This document shows positions 36,601 to 50,500 of a DNA stretch of 64,000 nt, one piece after another. The position numbers and the translations under genes are program-made. Origin of the DNA: Enoplosus armatus (taxonomy: Eukaryota; Chordata; Actinopteri; Centrarchiformes; Enoplosidae); the NCBI RefSeq assembly GCF_043641665.1, contig NC_092196.1, forward strand, positions 17,399,692-17,463,691, given 5' to 3'. Under the pieces are notes generated by a model. The model was given only the letters and a program-made list of their open reading frames with translations. It did not search any database and was not told the DNA's origin. Position 1 is the first letter of the stretch. Each line of letters opens with the position of its first letter.

Positions 36601-38379
36601 TATATAATATATATATATTATAAACCCAACGCACACAACCTGCCCAGAACCAAACAAGACGGACAAAGTGAGCTTCCCACTAAGGGCTCATCCCTCTGCA
36701 TGTGTGCCTGTGTGCCTCTTGATATAAACTAACACTGTGAGAGAGTTTGGCGACGGATATCTCTGCAGTTCAAACAGCAAAAGAAATGAAGGGAGTCTGG
36801 TGTTTCAGGAGCAGTTTGAGCCACGGCGGAGACATCGATGTCTAAAGTCAAGGAAACGTTCTTGTCCCCATCACAACGTCAGGAGGCTGCGATATGGAGG
36901 TGATTCCAACATGTAGACCAGGAAACATACATTAAGCATTTGATAAAAACCTTGCAGAGAACATGAAACCATGTCTGGGGCCCCTGACAACAACTCACCC
37001 AGGGGCCTCACACTGCAAATACAGTATCTATACCTCCTGGCATGTTTCATGGACCTTGTGAAGCTCTACCCCCTCTGAAACATCCAGCCACCCCTAATCC
37101 CGCCTGCCCCCTGGGTCAGCAGGATGTAAGCTACAGAACAGGGTCCCTGGAGCTGGTGGGGTTTCTGTGTTTTCGCATGAACCTCCTCTTCTTCCAATCC
37201 TAGAGACTTCAGGCACTGAGCCTCCCTGTCTGGACCTCTGGGCTCCGGATCCCAGAGCGGGGAGCAGAGGCTCGGCCTGGCCGCCTGTCCTCAGCCTCCA
37301 TCACCGCCGCTCTGTTCTTCTCCCGTCAATCGATAAGTGAAGGTGGGGTCTGTTCAGCGGGGCGTGGACCTCGGCTCCCAGCTGGAGTCTGGAGCGCACA
37401 CAGGAGAGGAACGACGTCAAGACGCGCAGAGGAAGACGCAGACATGCCGGAAGTGGGATGAAGCTGCCTTCAGAATAAAAGCATGTGTGTCGGAAGACTA
37501 CCTCAGTTGCAATCAATATTATCTTTCTATTACGACTATGACGACTAATATATCCACTAACATCGCTATAATCGTCATTACTAGGTGTTGTGGCTCAATA
37601 GTAATAACTTATATAACAGTGTAGGCTATATATAATAACTAGGGATAGTTGACATTCTTTGTAAGTCACTTTGGACAAAATGAATGTAATGAAATGAAAT
37701 ACTGGTGGTATATAAGTGGTTATCACGAGTGAAGTTCGTGTGTGTTCTCCCACAGATTATACAACATAAAATATTTGGTAAACTGCAGACTCTAAACTGT
37801 CTAAAATATGAATATTGATAATAATTAATTAGTGACCCGCACATATTGACAATAGGGATATATAATATAATATAATACAGACCAACATTTATTTAGTATA
37901 AACGATGATATTACAACTGTCCGAAGGTATGAAGGCAGAGCTATTCTTACTCTTTTCATCCATTTCTTACTTATTGTTATGTATGTGTGTAAATGTATTA
38001 ACCTATGTGTTAATAACAACATTACATCATATCATATTGTATCTAATTCTATAGGCTAGTATATCTGGGTGTCCCTGCCCTCTGACAAATGTTTTTTTGT
38101 GATTGCTTTGTGACGTGTGACTGAGGCTGACTGCTTTTTACACATTCATTTATTGATTAATCATTTTCCACAGTTTGTTGGCAGTCTTCGCATTGTGCGA
38201 AGATGGGCAGAGAAACAGAGTGAAACTTTGGAAACACAGAGATAAGGTAATAGATTTCATTGTTTCCTTGTTTCATAAGCACAAAGCAGCTCGGGTTTTC
38301 CAACGCCCTCAAATAATTTTACTTTGAAAGCAGTAACCGGATGTGTTGGTGCGTCACCCCGCTGACTTGACTTCAGTGT
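33641..38379. other. Intergenic region between rpl19 and cacnb1; no gene proven
   Basis: Contains AT-rich dispersed repeat segments rich in TACTTTTACTT and AAGTAC at about 35340-35770 and 36355-36480, an (ATC)n run near 35888-35911, and a GC-richer patch at 37190-37440. The GC patch could hold an upstream promoter or non-coding exon, but I cannot support one. Confidence 0.4.
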
Positions 38380-38573
38380 AAAAGCCTGGTGCGCCAGTTT
38401 GTAACGCTATAGGCTGGAGGGAGGCAGCTGTTGCCATTATAATAGCAGCCAGCCCTCAGATACATCAGCGGCTTCATCCTCCCCGGAAAAAAAATAAGGA
38501 AGAAAAAAGATGAGTCTGTCGACACCATCATAAACACACGAAACTGAAAATAGATTTTAAAAAAGTTAAATCA
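38380..38573 (+). promoter_or_regulatory. cacnb1: cacnb1 5' UTR/promoter with short upstream ORF
   Basis: A TTATAAT element (38437-38443) and a CAGCTG E-box (38425-38430) precede the coding start by about 130-150 nt. The 5' leader contains a seven-codon upstream ORF (38510-38533) whose ATG has A at -3, whereas the main ATG has T at -3. E-boxes bind myogenic bHLH factors, which would suit a muscle gene; that is inference from the motif only. Confidence 0.45.
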
Positions 38574-41500
38574 ATGGTACAGAAAAGTAGTATGTCCAGG
38601 ACGCCTTCGACCTCAACCCAGGAGATCCAAATGGACATGTTCGACCATCATCCACACACACAGGTAAGAGGAAGGACCGGAGACATGAACACAGAGGAGT
38701 GAAAAGACCGCAAACTGCCGTGCGTTTATTCTAAAGAGGCTTTTGGTTTGCGCTCACAGTGAAGCTGCTTCACTTCGGAGGATTAACAGGTTGTTCGGCA
38801 ATTAAGTCTAAAAGGCTCGTGCACTGATTCAAGCCTGAATTTCATCTAATTAGTGATTTTAAGGGGAAGATGAAAAAAACAGATGATGTGTTGTAGTTTT
38901 TATGTTCTTTGGGATTTTATAATGTCAACCTCAGTCTGTGTCTCGCCGGTAACAGTGTTGTTGGCTTTTGGTAACCATATGTGAGGATATGATGTAACGC
39001 TTGTTTTTAATGCTGTCCGCTCATTGGGTCCTCGTGAAAACCACGCCTTTGTGTAATTAATCAGTTATTAACCGAGTCGATGTTGCACTAATTTGAGTTT
39101 TATTAGGATTCACACGGAAGTCTGAAGTTTTCAAACCTGAGCAGCGACTGTAAAGTGATTAATTTGGCTTTTAGAGTTTTTCAAGTGTTAAATCTGACAT
39201 CAGATCTGTTTTTCAATCTGGTGAAAATGTTCTCAAACACCCTCCTCCACCCTCTGAAATCCTCTTTTCTTCTCTCCCTTCATGTACAATTTTATCCTTC
39301 CACTATCGCTGGTGTCACTCTTCTTGCAGCTACAAATAGGCCGTGTCTTTTAGGAAGTGACATGATGCTGTGGGCATGTTTAGTCATAACAGTTTAAATG
39401 GATGAAACAAAAAAACAAAAAACAAATTGATGAGAATATCTAGAACAAACACACCCACGCCGAGCGCAGTCATTGTCTCTCTGGAGAAGAAGAAAAAAAA
39501 ACACCTCACCACAGACAACCAACGCTTCAAAACATGCCAAGTCCGGCTCTCTCCTCTTTACTCCCACTCCTCCCAGCTCCTTCTCACCCCCCCCCCAAAC
39601 AGCTCTCCTTCTCCATCCACTTTGAATGTCCCACTATCTCCATCCTGCTCTCACCATCTCACCTCGTCCTGTCTGTTTTTAGAAGTCAGATCTTTATCTG
39701 CCAGCGAGGCTGTGGTGAGAAACAGATGGACCCCCTCCTCGTGCCAGGCAGCGGGGGAATGGTGTGTTTCTATGTGTGTGTGTGTGTGTGTGTGTGTGGC
39801 ACCTCTGATCAATTAGATATAAAGTTCATGCAGACCTGCAGCGGGTCATGCTGTTGTATGTATTTATAACTCTGATGTGTGGAGAGACAAGCGGGGAGCA
39901 GCATTTCTAATATCCTGACAGAGACGGGTCTGAGTTTCCTACCCGGCGCCACACCACAGAAGAAGAAATGAACTGTGGCCCGAGAGCTGATCCGAATTCA
40001 GCGCCTGAGGGTCTCTGAGATTAAAGATAGATCGTGTCTGTTGACCGCTGTCAGATCGCAGATCAGAGCGGATATCTGCGAGCAGAATAATGTATGGAGC
40101 GTTCTGGGTGGAAGAGTGTGATGTGGTTTACATTTCACAGGCATGATATCGTGCACCGCTCCACCCTCCACCACACCACCCTCCACCCTCCGAGCTCCAT
40201 GCTTTCCAGTTTAAAGCCCCCTGCTCACACTGAACAACCTCTTTAATTATACACTTAATCTGGGAGGATGTTTACCAACAGGAAGCCTCCCCCTCCATAC
40301 TTCCTCTGGCATTTCCCTGCCCTTTGCTGACAGGAACTCGGCTCATCATGGCTCCGATCGTAGAGACCCCTCTAAACACACACACACACACACACGCGCC
40401 TACCTGCACACACACACACACACATCATCTTTAATGTAATTGTGATCTTGTGACAGCAGAGCATAAGTTCATTTCTTTTACAACACAGGTCTTATTTTAG
40501 TATTTTAGCTACAATCTCGATCTGTTACGACAACATTTTATTTGCCGGCTTAATTGCCGAGATGTCTGTTGGCGCGGCAACATCTCCAGCAGCGCAGACG
40601 TCCATTGTGTAATCGTGTTATCTAAGTCACTTATCAGCCAATGAAAACAGAGGTGACTTCAACTGTCCACATCCAGTGTCAACTTTGACCTAGCATCCTT
40701 CATTCTACGCTGCTGTGGATAACATCTTTGTAACTGGGGTGTGTTCCTCTTTGTTAAATAATTTGGTTTGGACTCTAAAGAGGAACTGGGGGGTTTGTTT
40801 ACAACCTGTTTGATTGCATCCTCGGATCTTAGCAATTCAGATGTTCAGAAAGACGCCGTCTACACCTGGTGTCACCATGAGATGTGTGACAAGGCAGAGT
40901 GTATACGCAGCAGTATGGACTGCGATCTGATTGGCCTGTCGACACCTGGAGGAGGTCTGGTTCACATGTGATCAGATCTCAGCCAGGTGTAAATGCAATC
41001 TGTACAGTTTCTTAAAACAATAGTCAGGTGCCCATAAAACATTGAAACAGATTGTGCTTGCTGTGATCATTCCTCCTGTTCATACTGGCCTTCAGTGTGC
41101 CTTCAATGTAAGAATGATTGGACAACATCCACAGTCCTCGTGGTGCAGAAGTATATATTTTAAAGTTTATCTGAAAGCTTCATATAACAGTGAAGTGTTT
41201 CCCTGTTGAGCAACAAAAAACAGGAAAGTTTAAACTAAAAAGGCCGTAACTCTGGAGGATGCCCTCTTAATGTGTCTAACTCAGACTAGCTGAAGCCTCA
41301 TTTTAGCCTCTGTTAAACGGTTGAATACATTTTTGCACAAAACGAGGACTGTGGATTTTGTCCCCCATCACTTACACTGAAATCCTATTACAAAGGGATC
41401 TCTTAATGGCCAGGATGAACAGGAGGAATGATTACATCGAGCAAAAACTATTTAATTGTACATACAAGCACCGGACTATTGTTTGAAGACACTCTCCTTT

Positions 41501-44500
41501 AAAAAGAAAATCCAACGCGTTGATAGGTAAAAACATACATATGCATTGCTTTCCTTGAATATTGAAATCTGATCATAATACATGCAGGATGAAGATAACA
41601 AGAATATATGTGGTCGGAAATGTTACCATAAATCTTAGAAATGTTGGCAAAAGTATGTTTAATGTGCAGAGAGACAAACTAACCAGAGTATATCTCTGCG
41701 TAGTCATCAGTGCACACGGCATTTTCTCAAAAGTCATGATTCTTGGACGACTTTTCCGGTCAGTGTAGGTGGAAACAGTTGCCAGCAGTGATGTCATCCT
41801 CTGTTTTTCAGTACATCAGTCTCCTCTAAGCCCAAAGTGCAGTTTCTCCTCTACATCTTGTCTCATGTATCATCGCCCCACTTTAACATTAAAAGACGGT
41901 GTGTTTCCTGCTGTGTATCCATCCTATCCGTCAGCAGCAGTAAATCGAGCACGTTATTATGGATACGTTATTTTGAAATATGTTCAAATGAATGCTTCCA
42001 TTTTGCTTGGAGGGGAGCGTGTAACAGATGTGTTTTTTCTTTTACCTGTGAACGCTGGAAACCGCTCGGCCGCTGTGTGTTTTTGTGTTCGCACCAGTTG
42101 GCGCTGGACTAACAGGTCATGTTTGTTTAAAGGCGGGCAGGACGGCGTCGGTCATGTGAGGGCCTCGGCCGGCCCCGTCATACATGATGATAACAAAATA
42201 CTGAGCAGAGGAGGGAGCACTAAACGGTCACTGGATCTCTGCTGCTGATCCAAGAACAGACGTCTGGACAGTTTTGAAGCAACTGATCGATAATGTTCAA
42301 TGTTTTAATAGATGTACTGCGTGTGTGTGTGTGCGTGTGTGTGGGTTGGGGGGTTGGGGTCTGGGTGGTTTGCTATAAGCGAGTGTGTGTTGAGGATAAA
42401 TGTAATTGTTTCTCACAGTGTGCATGTAAAACCAAACAGCTCAGAGGGATGATGTTTACCAAAGGATCCCTGCAGAGAGAATAAAATGCATGCAAGGATT
42501 CATACTGAATACGTAACATTACCGCTGATTTGTTAAATCCTACTGCAGCCCAGTTCTTTCAGGTTTTGAATACTCCATGTCAATATCAGCAATACAATAC
42601 CTGAGTTTGGTTACAGATAACAATACTTTATTTTCATAATCTTAACTTGAGGAATATTAATCATGTTTCTCTACAAAGCCCTACTTTTCATTTAGCTAAA
42701 TATGTCAGAACTTAATGTTGTCTTCACGCAGTCGACCACGAAAGAAGAAAATAGTCTAAAATTAGCAAAGTTATATTAGAAAGTGTCTTTTCAAAGAGTC
42801 AGTAAACGAGACTTAGAATCTGACCACTTTCAGTGCTTTCACACTTTGGAGACACAGTTTTTCGATGCTCAATGTTAAAGACAAGTCTTCAAAAAGTAGT
42901 CAGCATCGTATGAAATTTAACTTGCGCCACATTGAACATGTGTGTTTTCCTTTTTGGAAAACTTATAATACACTACACTTTGTGCTCTGGGAAAGTATAA
43001 TGGGGTTTTTTCCCCATATTTTCTGACATTTCATTGAACAGTCAATCAGTTCATCCGACAATAGTACATAGATTTTTCAAAAATAAAAATAATTGCAGCC
43101 CTAAAGAAAAGAGGAGTAAGAAACATAGTATGTAAGGTATTGTGTTTTTTAAGTAAGTCATGTTAAGCACAGGTGATTTGTAGTACATATGATGTTACAG
43201 TCCTTCAATCTGTGCTGACTACAGTTTCTTCTACTGAAATATGGCAGAAAAACAGGGGGCATCCGGACTTGAACCGGAGACCTCTTGATCTGCAGTCAAA
43301 TGCTCTACCACTGAGCTATACCCCCTGTTCCAGTACAACAAACACACACAGGTGTGTTGTGGGTCTGAGAGGTATGAAAAGTAGTAACATGTACACATTC
43401 TGTATGTTAATAATGTTTCTAAGCCTTATTTTAACCAGCAGTTCTCTTGTATACACGCTGGATGAACAAGACGGCCCCAGTCTCCTGATTGCCAACAAAC
43501 GTGATTAGTCTGCATTGTGTAACCATGGCGATGTGGGCAGGGTGGGCTCGTAATGCAATGTGTGGCCTCTGCCCAACCCGGATAGGCCATTTGCCAGGGG
43601 TCCGCCAATCAGATTACAAGGTCCCAGTTTGCATCAGAACATGAAAAATGACAAGTAATGAAGGTTGTTGGTGGACGAGCTGGACGCGTTCTCTCTGGTC
43701 GACTTCCTCTTCTGTCTGGGACTCGTGCTGCTTTTATCTCCGCTTCTATCCGACTGTCTGCTCATATTCACAAGCTTGTACATTAATGGCTGTCATGCTC
43801 CCCAGAAACAATGTGTTCCACCAGATATGTCAAGATAAGTTGTTATGCAGCAACACAATTAAACTTTTTGTGTTTTCCTCTTCCCCTCCTCCCAAATCCT
43901 CCTCCTCCTCTCGCCTGCCCTCCGGCCTCCTCGTCTTCAGGGAAAGTACGCCAAGAGGAAGAGCCGATTTAAGCGCTCAGATGGAAGCACCTCCTCTGAC
44001 ACCACCTCCAACAGCTTCGTCCGACAGGTAACATTTCACACTTAATCCTTCCTCCAGACCGCTAATCCAAGTGCCAGACTCAACTCTCCTCTCGTTTTAT
44101 TTAATGAAGAATGATGTGAAAGTTTAATGGAGTCAAAGTGAGTCAAACTGTTTCATCTCCTCGCAGCCGAATTAATTAATTATTATTTCTAACTTTATTT
44201 TTCTCTCAAATCCAACTTACATTTTACATACATGAAGTAAAAAAGAATTACTGCTTCTCTCAGCTTTAAGTAAATACATTTAATATATTTATGTTTTTTT
44301 ACTGTTAATCCAACAAAACAAGCTATTTGAAGACATCACCTTTGAATTTGTGCATTCCTTAGACGAAACAAGTAATCAATTAATCATAAAAATAATCATT
44401 TTCTCGACTAATTGTTTTGTCCGTCTGCTTTATTTGACCAACAGTCCAAAATCCAGACAGGTTTACTGTTATATATGACAAAGAAAAGCACAAACTCTCA

Positions 44501-47500
44501 CATTTTAGAAGCTGGAACCAGCAAATGTTTGTCGAAATGTTTAATCGATTCATCGTTGCAGCCCTACTTTGCAGTCTATCACATTCAGCACAATCTCAGA
44601 ACATTTATTTGCAAACCTGCATGTGATTGATCCATTAAACACCCACAAAGTTTTACTTTTACGAGCAAAACACTATTTATTACTGAATCAAGTTTCCCAA
44701 AAAGTGCTGTTATTTAGTCATATGTTAATCCTTGAAGAATAAAATCACCTTAATTTGATTCTAAGCCTCTAAACACATTTTGGTTTCTGGAGAAATTTCT
44801 TTTATGCATAGTTTGCAAATACAATGATTATCAAACGAATATGAGGTTTATAATTTTAGTATAGTACATAGTATAATCCAAATATAATGCAGAACGTCTG
44901 GAGCTGCAGGAACAAGTATAATCTTTAAAAAATAAATTTATATGATAAGAGGTTTTCTCCCCAGTTTATCTGCCATGTCGCAGTTCTTCAATCAGTGCTG
45001 ATTTCTCCACCCTGACTGAGAAAAAGAAACCGCTTTACTTTCTTGTCTTTAAACGAGGCGTGTCTTTCTGTCCTCACCTGTGTGTTTGTCACAGGCAGCC
45101 CACATGCTGGACTCTATCTCACACATTGAAATGGCTTCGCTAACATCACCGGTAACAACATTAAAGCCCCTGTGACTACAGCTACACACAGCTTTATTGT
45201 CACCGAGTCGGAGCTGAAAGACATCAGCATGAGATTCCTCCAGGGCTCTGATGTGATTATTAGTCCCCAGGTGTTAGACTCACTCCCACACTACTCCCCC
45301 TCTGACCCTGACTCCACCCCGCTCTGTAGATGTAGATGCAACGATTGGCTCTGTCAGAAGGAGCTGGTAATACCAGTCAGTTGTCCAGCATCATTGGGTC
45401 AGGAAGCCTCTCTCCGTCAGACAGGAATGCTTCCATCAGCAGGCGGGCTTAAGGCATCACACGCTCGCGACCCTCGCTGCTGTCCTGTCTGGACATGACA
45501 TTTCTCAAAGCCACGCTGTGCAGCAGCTAAATGAGTCCCCCTTTTCTGTCTGACCTCTTCATTTGTGAGAGGAAATGATTTGCCCCGTGCTGAATGACAT
45601 TTACCTGTTCAGTACCGGTGTTGCTCGAGAAAAAAATTAAGCTGTTGGTGAACACAGGGAGCTGGACTCTCCTGTGGTTTCTAAAGGTTAGCTGCATCCT
45701 CGCCTACACACATCACCCTTCCCACCGCCTTGTCCTTCATTAACTCTGCGACTCTGTGTCGAAGGACCACATGCACCGGGTGCTGCAGGTTAGGCAGGAT
45801 TCATAATCGCTCACACTGTATAAGGAACTCATTACCTGTAGTACGGATGATTTAACACTTCCTGAGATAAATGCCCTCCCCTGTCTTGTGCGGTTGCTCT
45901 GCATTTCACTCATCAAGGCTCGCAGTGGAAGGAGAAGGGATTTAAACAGTTCAAATGCTGCACATAATTCAAAATTTGATTTAGTAACCCAGCTGTTTAA
46001 TGTATGAGGTATCTATGAGTGTTTCTACACATGAACGCAATTTCTGAAACCAGTTTAAGTCTTTAATTACAGAAAAGGAAGCATGCAGGCGCCCTATAGG
46101 TTTTTGTGCACATAGCCTATTTTAGCCTCCTCTTGAACAACTCAAAGCAGAGCCCTGTATAGGCTTTACAGTCTCACACACACCTACGCAAGTGCACACA
46201 CGCTCACTCACTCGCCGCACACACAAATGCACGAGAGCCACAATCAGCAAACGGTAGAGCTGGCTGGTATACTCAGCCTGGTTTCCATGGCAACCGGGCC
46301 ACTGAATCTCCCTCCGTGCGCAGGCACAGTGGGATGGAGAGACGAAGGAGAGGATGTTTAGATGGGTTTGTGTGCGTGAGTGTGTGTGTGGGTGCAGCCT
46401 ACGTGTTTGTGCAGTGCTGGTTTGTGTGTCGAGTTCAACAAAAACACGCTCCGTCTTCAGGTGTGCAGAGACAGAGTCTGTCTGCCGCGGCTGTAAAATA
46501 GGTAACATTTCTGCTTCTTCTAATTTCTATATTTGCCCTTTCAGAAACTGAATCCTGATCTGTTGTGTCTTTTATCGTTAACAACCAGAAAACACACACA
46601 TGCTCCTGCACAACACTGTAACGTTATGATATAAAATCAAATCAGAGGGGCTGTCATGACGAATGACGAATAACAGCTGTGTCCCAGTTCAATGGCAGGA
46701 TCCTCTAAAGGACGAGGACCACAAAGGAGGGTCCTTCAGAAGACCTGAAGACCAGGCAGAACCTGCAGTCTAGACTCATAAACACTAAAACTAGTGGTCC
46801 CTTCAGGGGATCACCTGCCTGCTTCACCAAATTTGCAACATGTAGCCTGCGATTCGCAACAGGAGATAATTTGCTCTTCACGCGACTATTCAAAGCAAAT
46901 GCCTTGTGAACCATGCTTGAGCATGCAAGAGTCCTTGCAAATTTAACTGCGGGACACTGCCACCACTTGCCATCTGCGTGTAAGCAGTGCTTTCCCCTGG
47001 TTAAAATCCAGCTGAAGACCTTTGTTATTCTTCATCTCTCTCTACCCTAATGTTCTGTCATCCCTTCTGTAATCGCTCTACTAAAGGCTTAAAATGCCAT
47101 AAACAGTCAAGTTAAATAGATATAGAATAGGTGTCATTCACACGGTGTGAAATGTTTTCAGGCTTATGTAAAACACAAACCTTTGTGCATCAATTAAAAA
47201 CCCTGTGGGGAAAGAAGCTTTTCAGAAATCACATCAATGTCTCGTGCTCTTTTGCAGTGAGATGTTACCCATCAAACATCGGCTGATTCGTATCAACAGA
47301 ATACCAACATCCATCAGTTTTATTTTCTCCATTACTCCACAGACAAGACCACGTCTTGGCTTGGTTACCATATGTGAAAGATTAGGAGGGTTTAGACGCT
47401 GGAGAGGCAAGCAGTCCTCCCGTCAGTCCTGATATATGAATGCCAGCAGAGGGTCTGGTGGGTCTGGAGCTCGCAGCTCTCCATTTTTTCACGTTCCCCA

Positions 47501-50500
47501 GCCGACTGTGTTGTCATCAGCTCTTAACACAACAGAGGAAGACTCAAGGTCTGTAGCCATGGAGAAGCCCCTTTCATTGTGTCAGAGGTCGCCCTCTAGT
47601 GGACACACTGGACCCTCCCCTACACCACAACCACACTTATCTGCCTGTAGACTTTCCACCTTTAGCCCCCTAACAGTGTCCAAATTCTATATGTTAATTC
47701 CATAGTGTGTGTTTTTTGCAGTTAGTGTACGATATTAGTAGCTGATCATTTTCAATGATATGAAACTGTTAAGCAGATACTTCGAAGGCGCCAGTTGCTT
47801 CAAAGTGTTACAGCTCCGATTATCACGCTTCATGTCCTCAATTCACTCTGTTGCACTGAACCACTGACTCCCCTTTTTTTTCTACCTCCACTCTTATCCC
47901 TATTAATCCTTCGTCTGATACCCATTTTCCGGACGAGAGACAGAGAGACGGGTTGGGAAGAATGAGATCAGGACAGAGGCCGAGAGGAATGAGGCAAAGA
48001 GAGCCAGAGAGCGGGGAGGAGGGGGTTTCCCTGAACACTGCCCCGGCCCTCTCCCACGTCAGCCAGGGCATTGAATGGCTGACGGCTGCATACCAAGCCT
48101 CCTTCTGGGTCTCAGTGTGTTCATGTCCCTGTTTCTGCCTGGCCAGGGCTAAATATATTTCCCCAGTTTGCAAATGTAGCACAAGTCCTGCAACCCGACC
48201 CCCAGCCAGCTCCAGCTCCCTTCCTCTACACAAGGTTCACGTTCCTCTGGGTTGTGGAGGTGGAGGGAGGTGGAGGGGGGATGGTGGGCGTGTGTGTGAA
48301 GGGGTTGGAGGTTAAGAGAGCGCTCTCCTAGTTTCACACATACGGCACTCTTTTCTGGCTTTCTTTCCTATCATACACACCACACACACATACACACACA
48401 CACACTCACACACATGTACACTTCTGCACTAGCAGACAGATACTCACACTAGCTACCATTATCTCACACACACGCACACACACACATAACTGTGTCTGTG
48501 GACTCCGGCGTTGCCCCCCTTGGTTTGCCTTGGTGTGGCGAGCGTGGCAAACGAGGTATGGAGAGGACTGAGCGGATTCAAAGGCCCGTCATGGTAAGAA
48601 GGATCTACATAAATCTATAAGCTTTTTGCTGCATCTGACTGATCTGGAAGCAGTTTATGTGTGACTTTCGCTGTGAGCGTGTGGATCTGGATTGAGTTTT
48701 GAATGTTCAGCAGACACTCTTGACATATGACAGGAAAATATGACTTGCCGCCCGAGTCCTGATAGCGCTGTACCTCCCGGCCTGCGGCTTTCTTTGCTCC
48801 CCCTCTTCTGAGTGCGATTCCATTTTGGGCCGGGCCACAGCTGCTGGAAAGGCGCTGTGTTTTTAATTAGACTTCCAGTCCCACCGGTTGCCTCTGCTGC
48901 TATGTGCACTGCCTGCCCGGCCGTCCCAGCACTGTGGCCATTTCAGGGGGCTTCTTTCACTGCTGTGCCCCTGTCCCAAACAGGCCTGGATCTTGATTTA
49001 GCTTGTTATTGCACGCAGCTGTCCTGCTTCACAATGTTATATCTCCTCTGTTGTTTGGCTTGCATTCTTTTTGCAATTAGCGCATTTAGGGCTGGGCGAT
49101 AATTCAATATTTTAATTTTATTTTCAGTGGAATCGTAATCGTGGTGATTAGGGCTGCAGATAGTTAAAGTTTTTACTTTAATCAGTCCTTCATCTACAAA
49201 ATGTCAGGAAAGAATTAAATATATCCATCTCTCGTCCAAGATGATGTCTTCAAATTGCTTGTTTTGTCCGACCAACTGTCCAAAACCCAAACAGATGCAG
49301 TTTACTATCATGGAGGACTAAGAAGACCAGCAAATACTCACATTCAAGATATGTTTAGCAATTATCCTTAAAAACCACTTAAATTATTTATAGATTATCA
49401 AAAGTTTGCCATTTCATTTTCGGTTGATCGACTAATCATTTCAGCTCTACTTCATATATGACGCCATGACTAAGGTGTATGTTAAGTCCATAGACTCGAG
49501 TCTTGAAAGATATCAAGTATCAAGAGTTGGCCTCGAAACTTGAATTAGAAATTAGATTTAATCTAAATCATTAGATAACTTCAGACACAACTTCTTTAAA
49601 TTACATTTTTTTATTCAGGATATGTTCTTGTACAGCTGCTTGTGTTACTGATGCATTGAGACGTTTGCCATATTTTACTAAATGAAGGGCTTTTGTAGGA
49701 AAACGTTTATATACCTTGAAGAAGATATTGAAGTGAATGAGTATCAATAAACGCAGGTGTCATGTTGGCAGTGCTATCAAAACATTTCCAGCCCCAATCA
49801 TGACTTAAATCGACACCTGAAAAATATTCTTATAGATATCATGATATTGATTTCAGCCATGTCTCCCAGCCCTAATGTCTTTGCTGGATTGTATTTGGAA
49901 TTTATTTGGAATTTCTTCTCCTTTAAAATGATTAGGAACAACTTGTTATTGGAGTTCCTCTGTTGCTTGTTTGTGAAAATGGGGATTTCTGGTGAGTTCA
50001 GTCCATGACTCATCTCTTCTAGTCATCTCCACGCTGTCCAGCTGGTTGCCATGACGCCGCCGTCACAGACAGAGAAAAAAAAGGAATATGGCCATTTACA
50101 GCCACCGGCCATGAGCTTCAGACAGGAAATCTGTCCTTTGTGATTCCTCCCTTTGTACATCTGCCTGTTCTAATCCTTTTATTCCAGTTTTCTTTTCCCG
50201 TACCCGTCTTCACTGAGCTAATCTCACTCTGGATGTGATGTGAATGCACAGTGGAGCTGAGGCTCGGCTGCTAATGCATTCTGGTTGGCTCTCAGTCTGT
50301 CTGAGATGTTGTGTTCTTCTCCTTCACTGAAATATTTGATGACTGTTGCAGACTCGGAGATAAAGCAAACAAGGATATTTAATATATTAGATGTTTTTAT
50401 CTGTTTAATTATCAGGGCAGCATGTGGAAATCACTTCTTAGTCATACACTGTGAAGTCTGACTACACCTGCTGTGATGTTCCTGTTGTTTGTTGCAGCAG

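Noticed and set aside
39427..39869. Two overlapping plus-strand frames of 111-129 codons
   Set aside because: Low-complexity Ser/Pro and (GT)n-coded sequence inside cacnb1 intron 1, without splice support.
41769..42248. 159-codon open frame in cacnb1 intron 1
   Set aside because: No recognisable domain, Cys-rich composition from random sequence, and no convincing exon borders.
43173..43508. Open frame reading [22 protein letters not shown]
   Set aside because: A well-known artefact of translating the antisense of a tRNA-Cys gene.
45172..45498. 108-codon frame in intron 2
   Set aside because: No homology I can recognise and no acceptor/donor that fits the cacnb1 phases.
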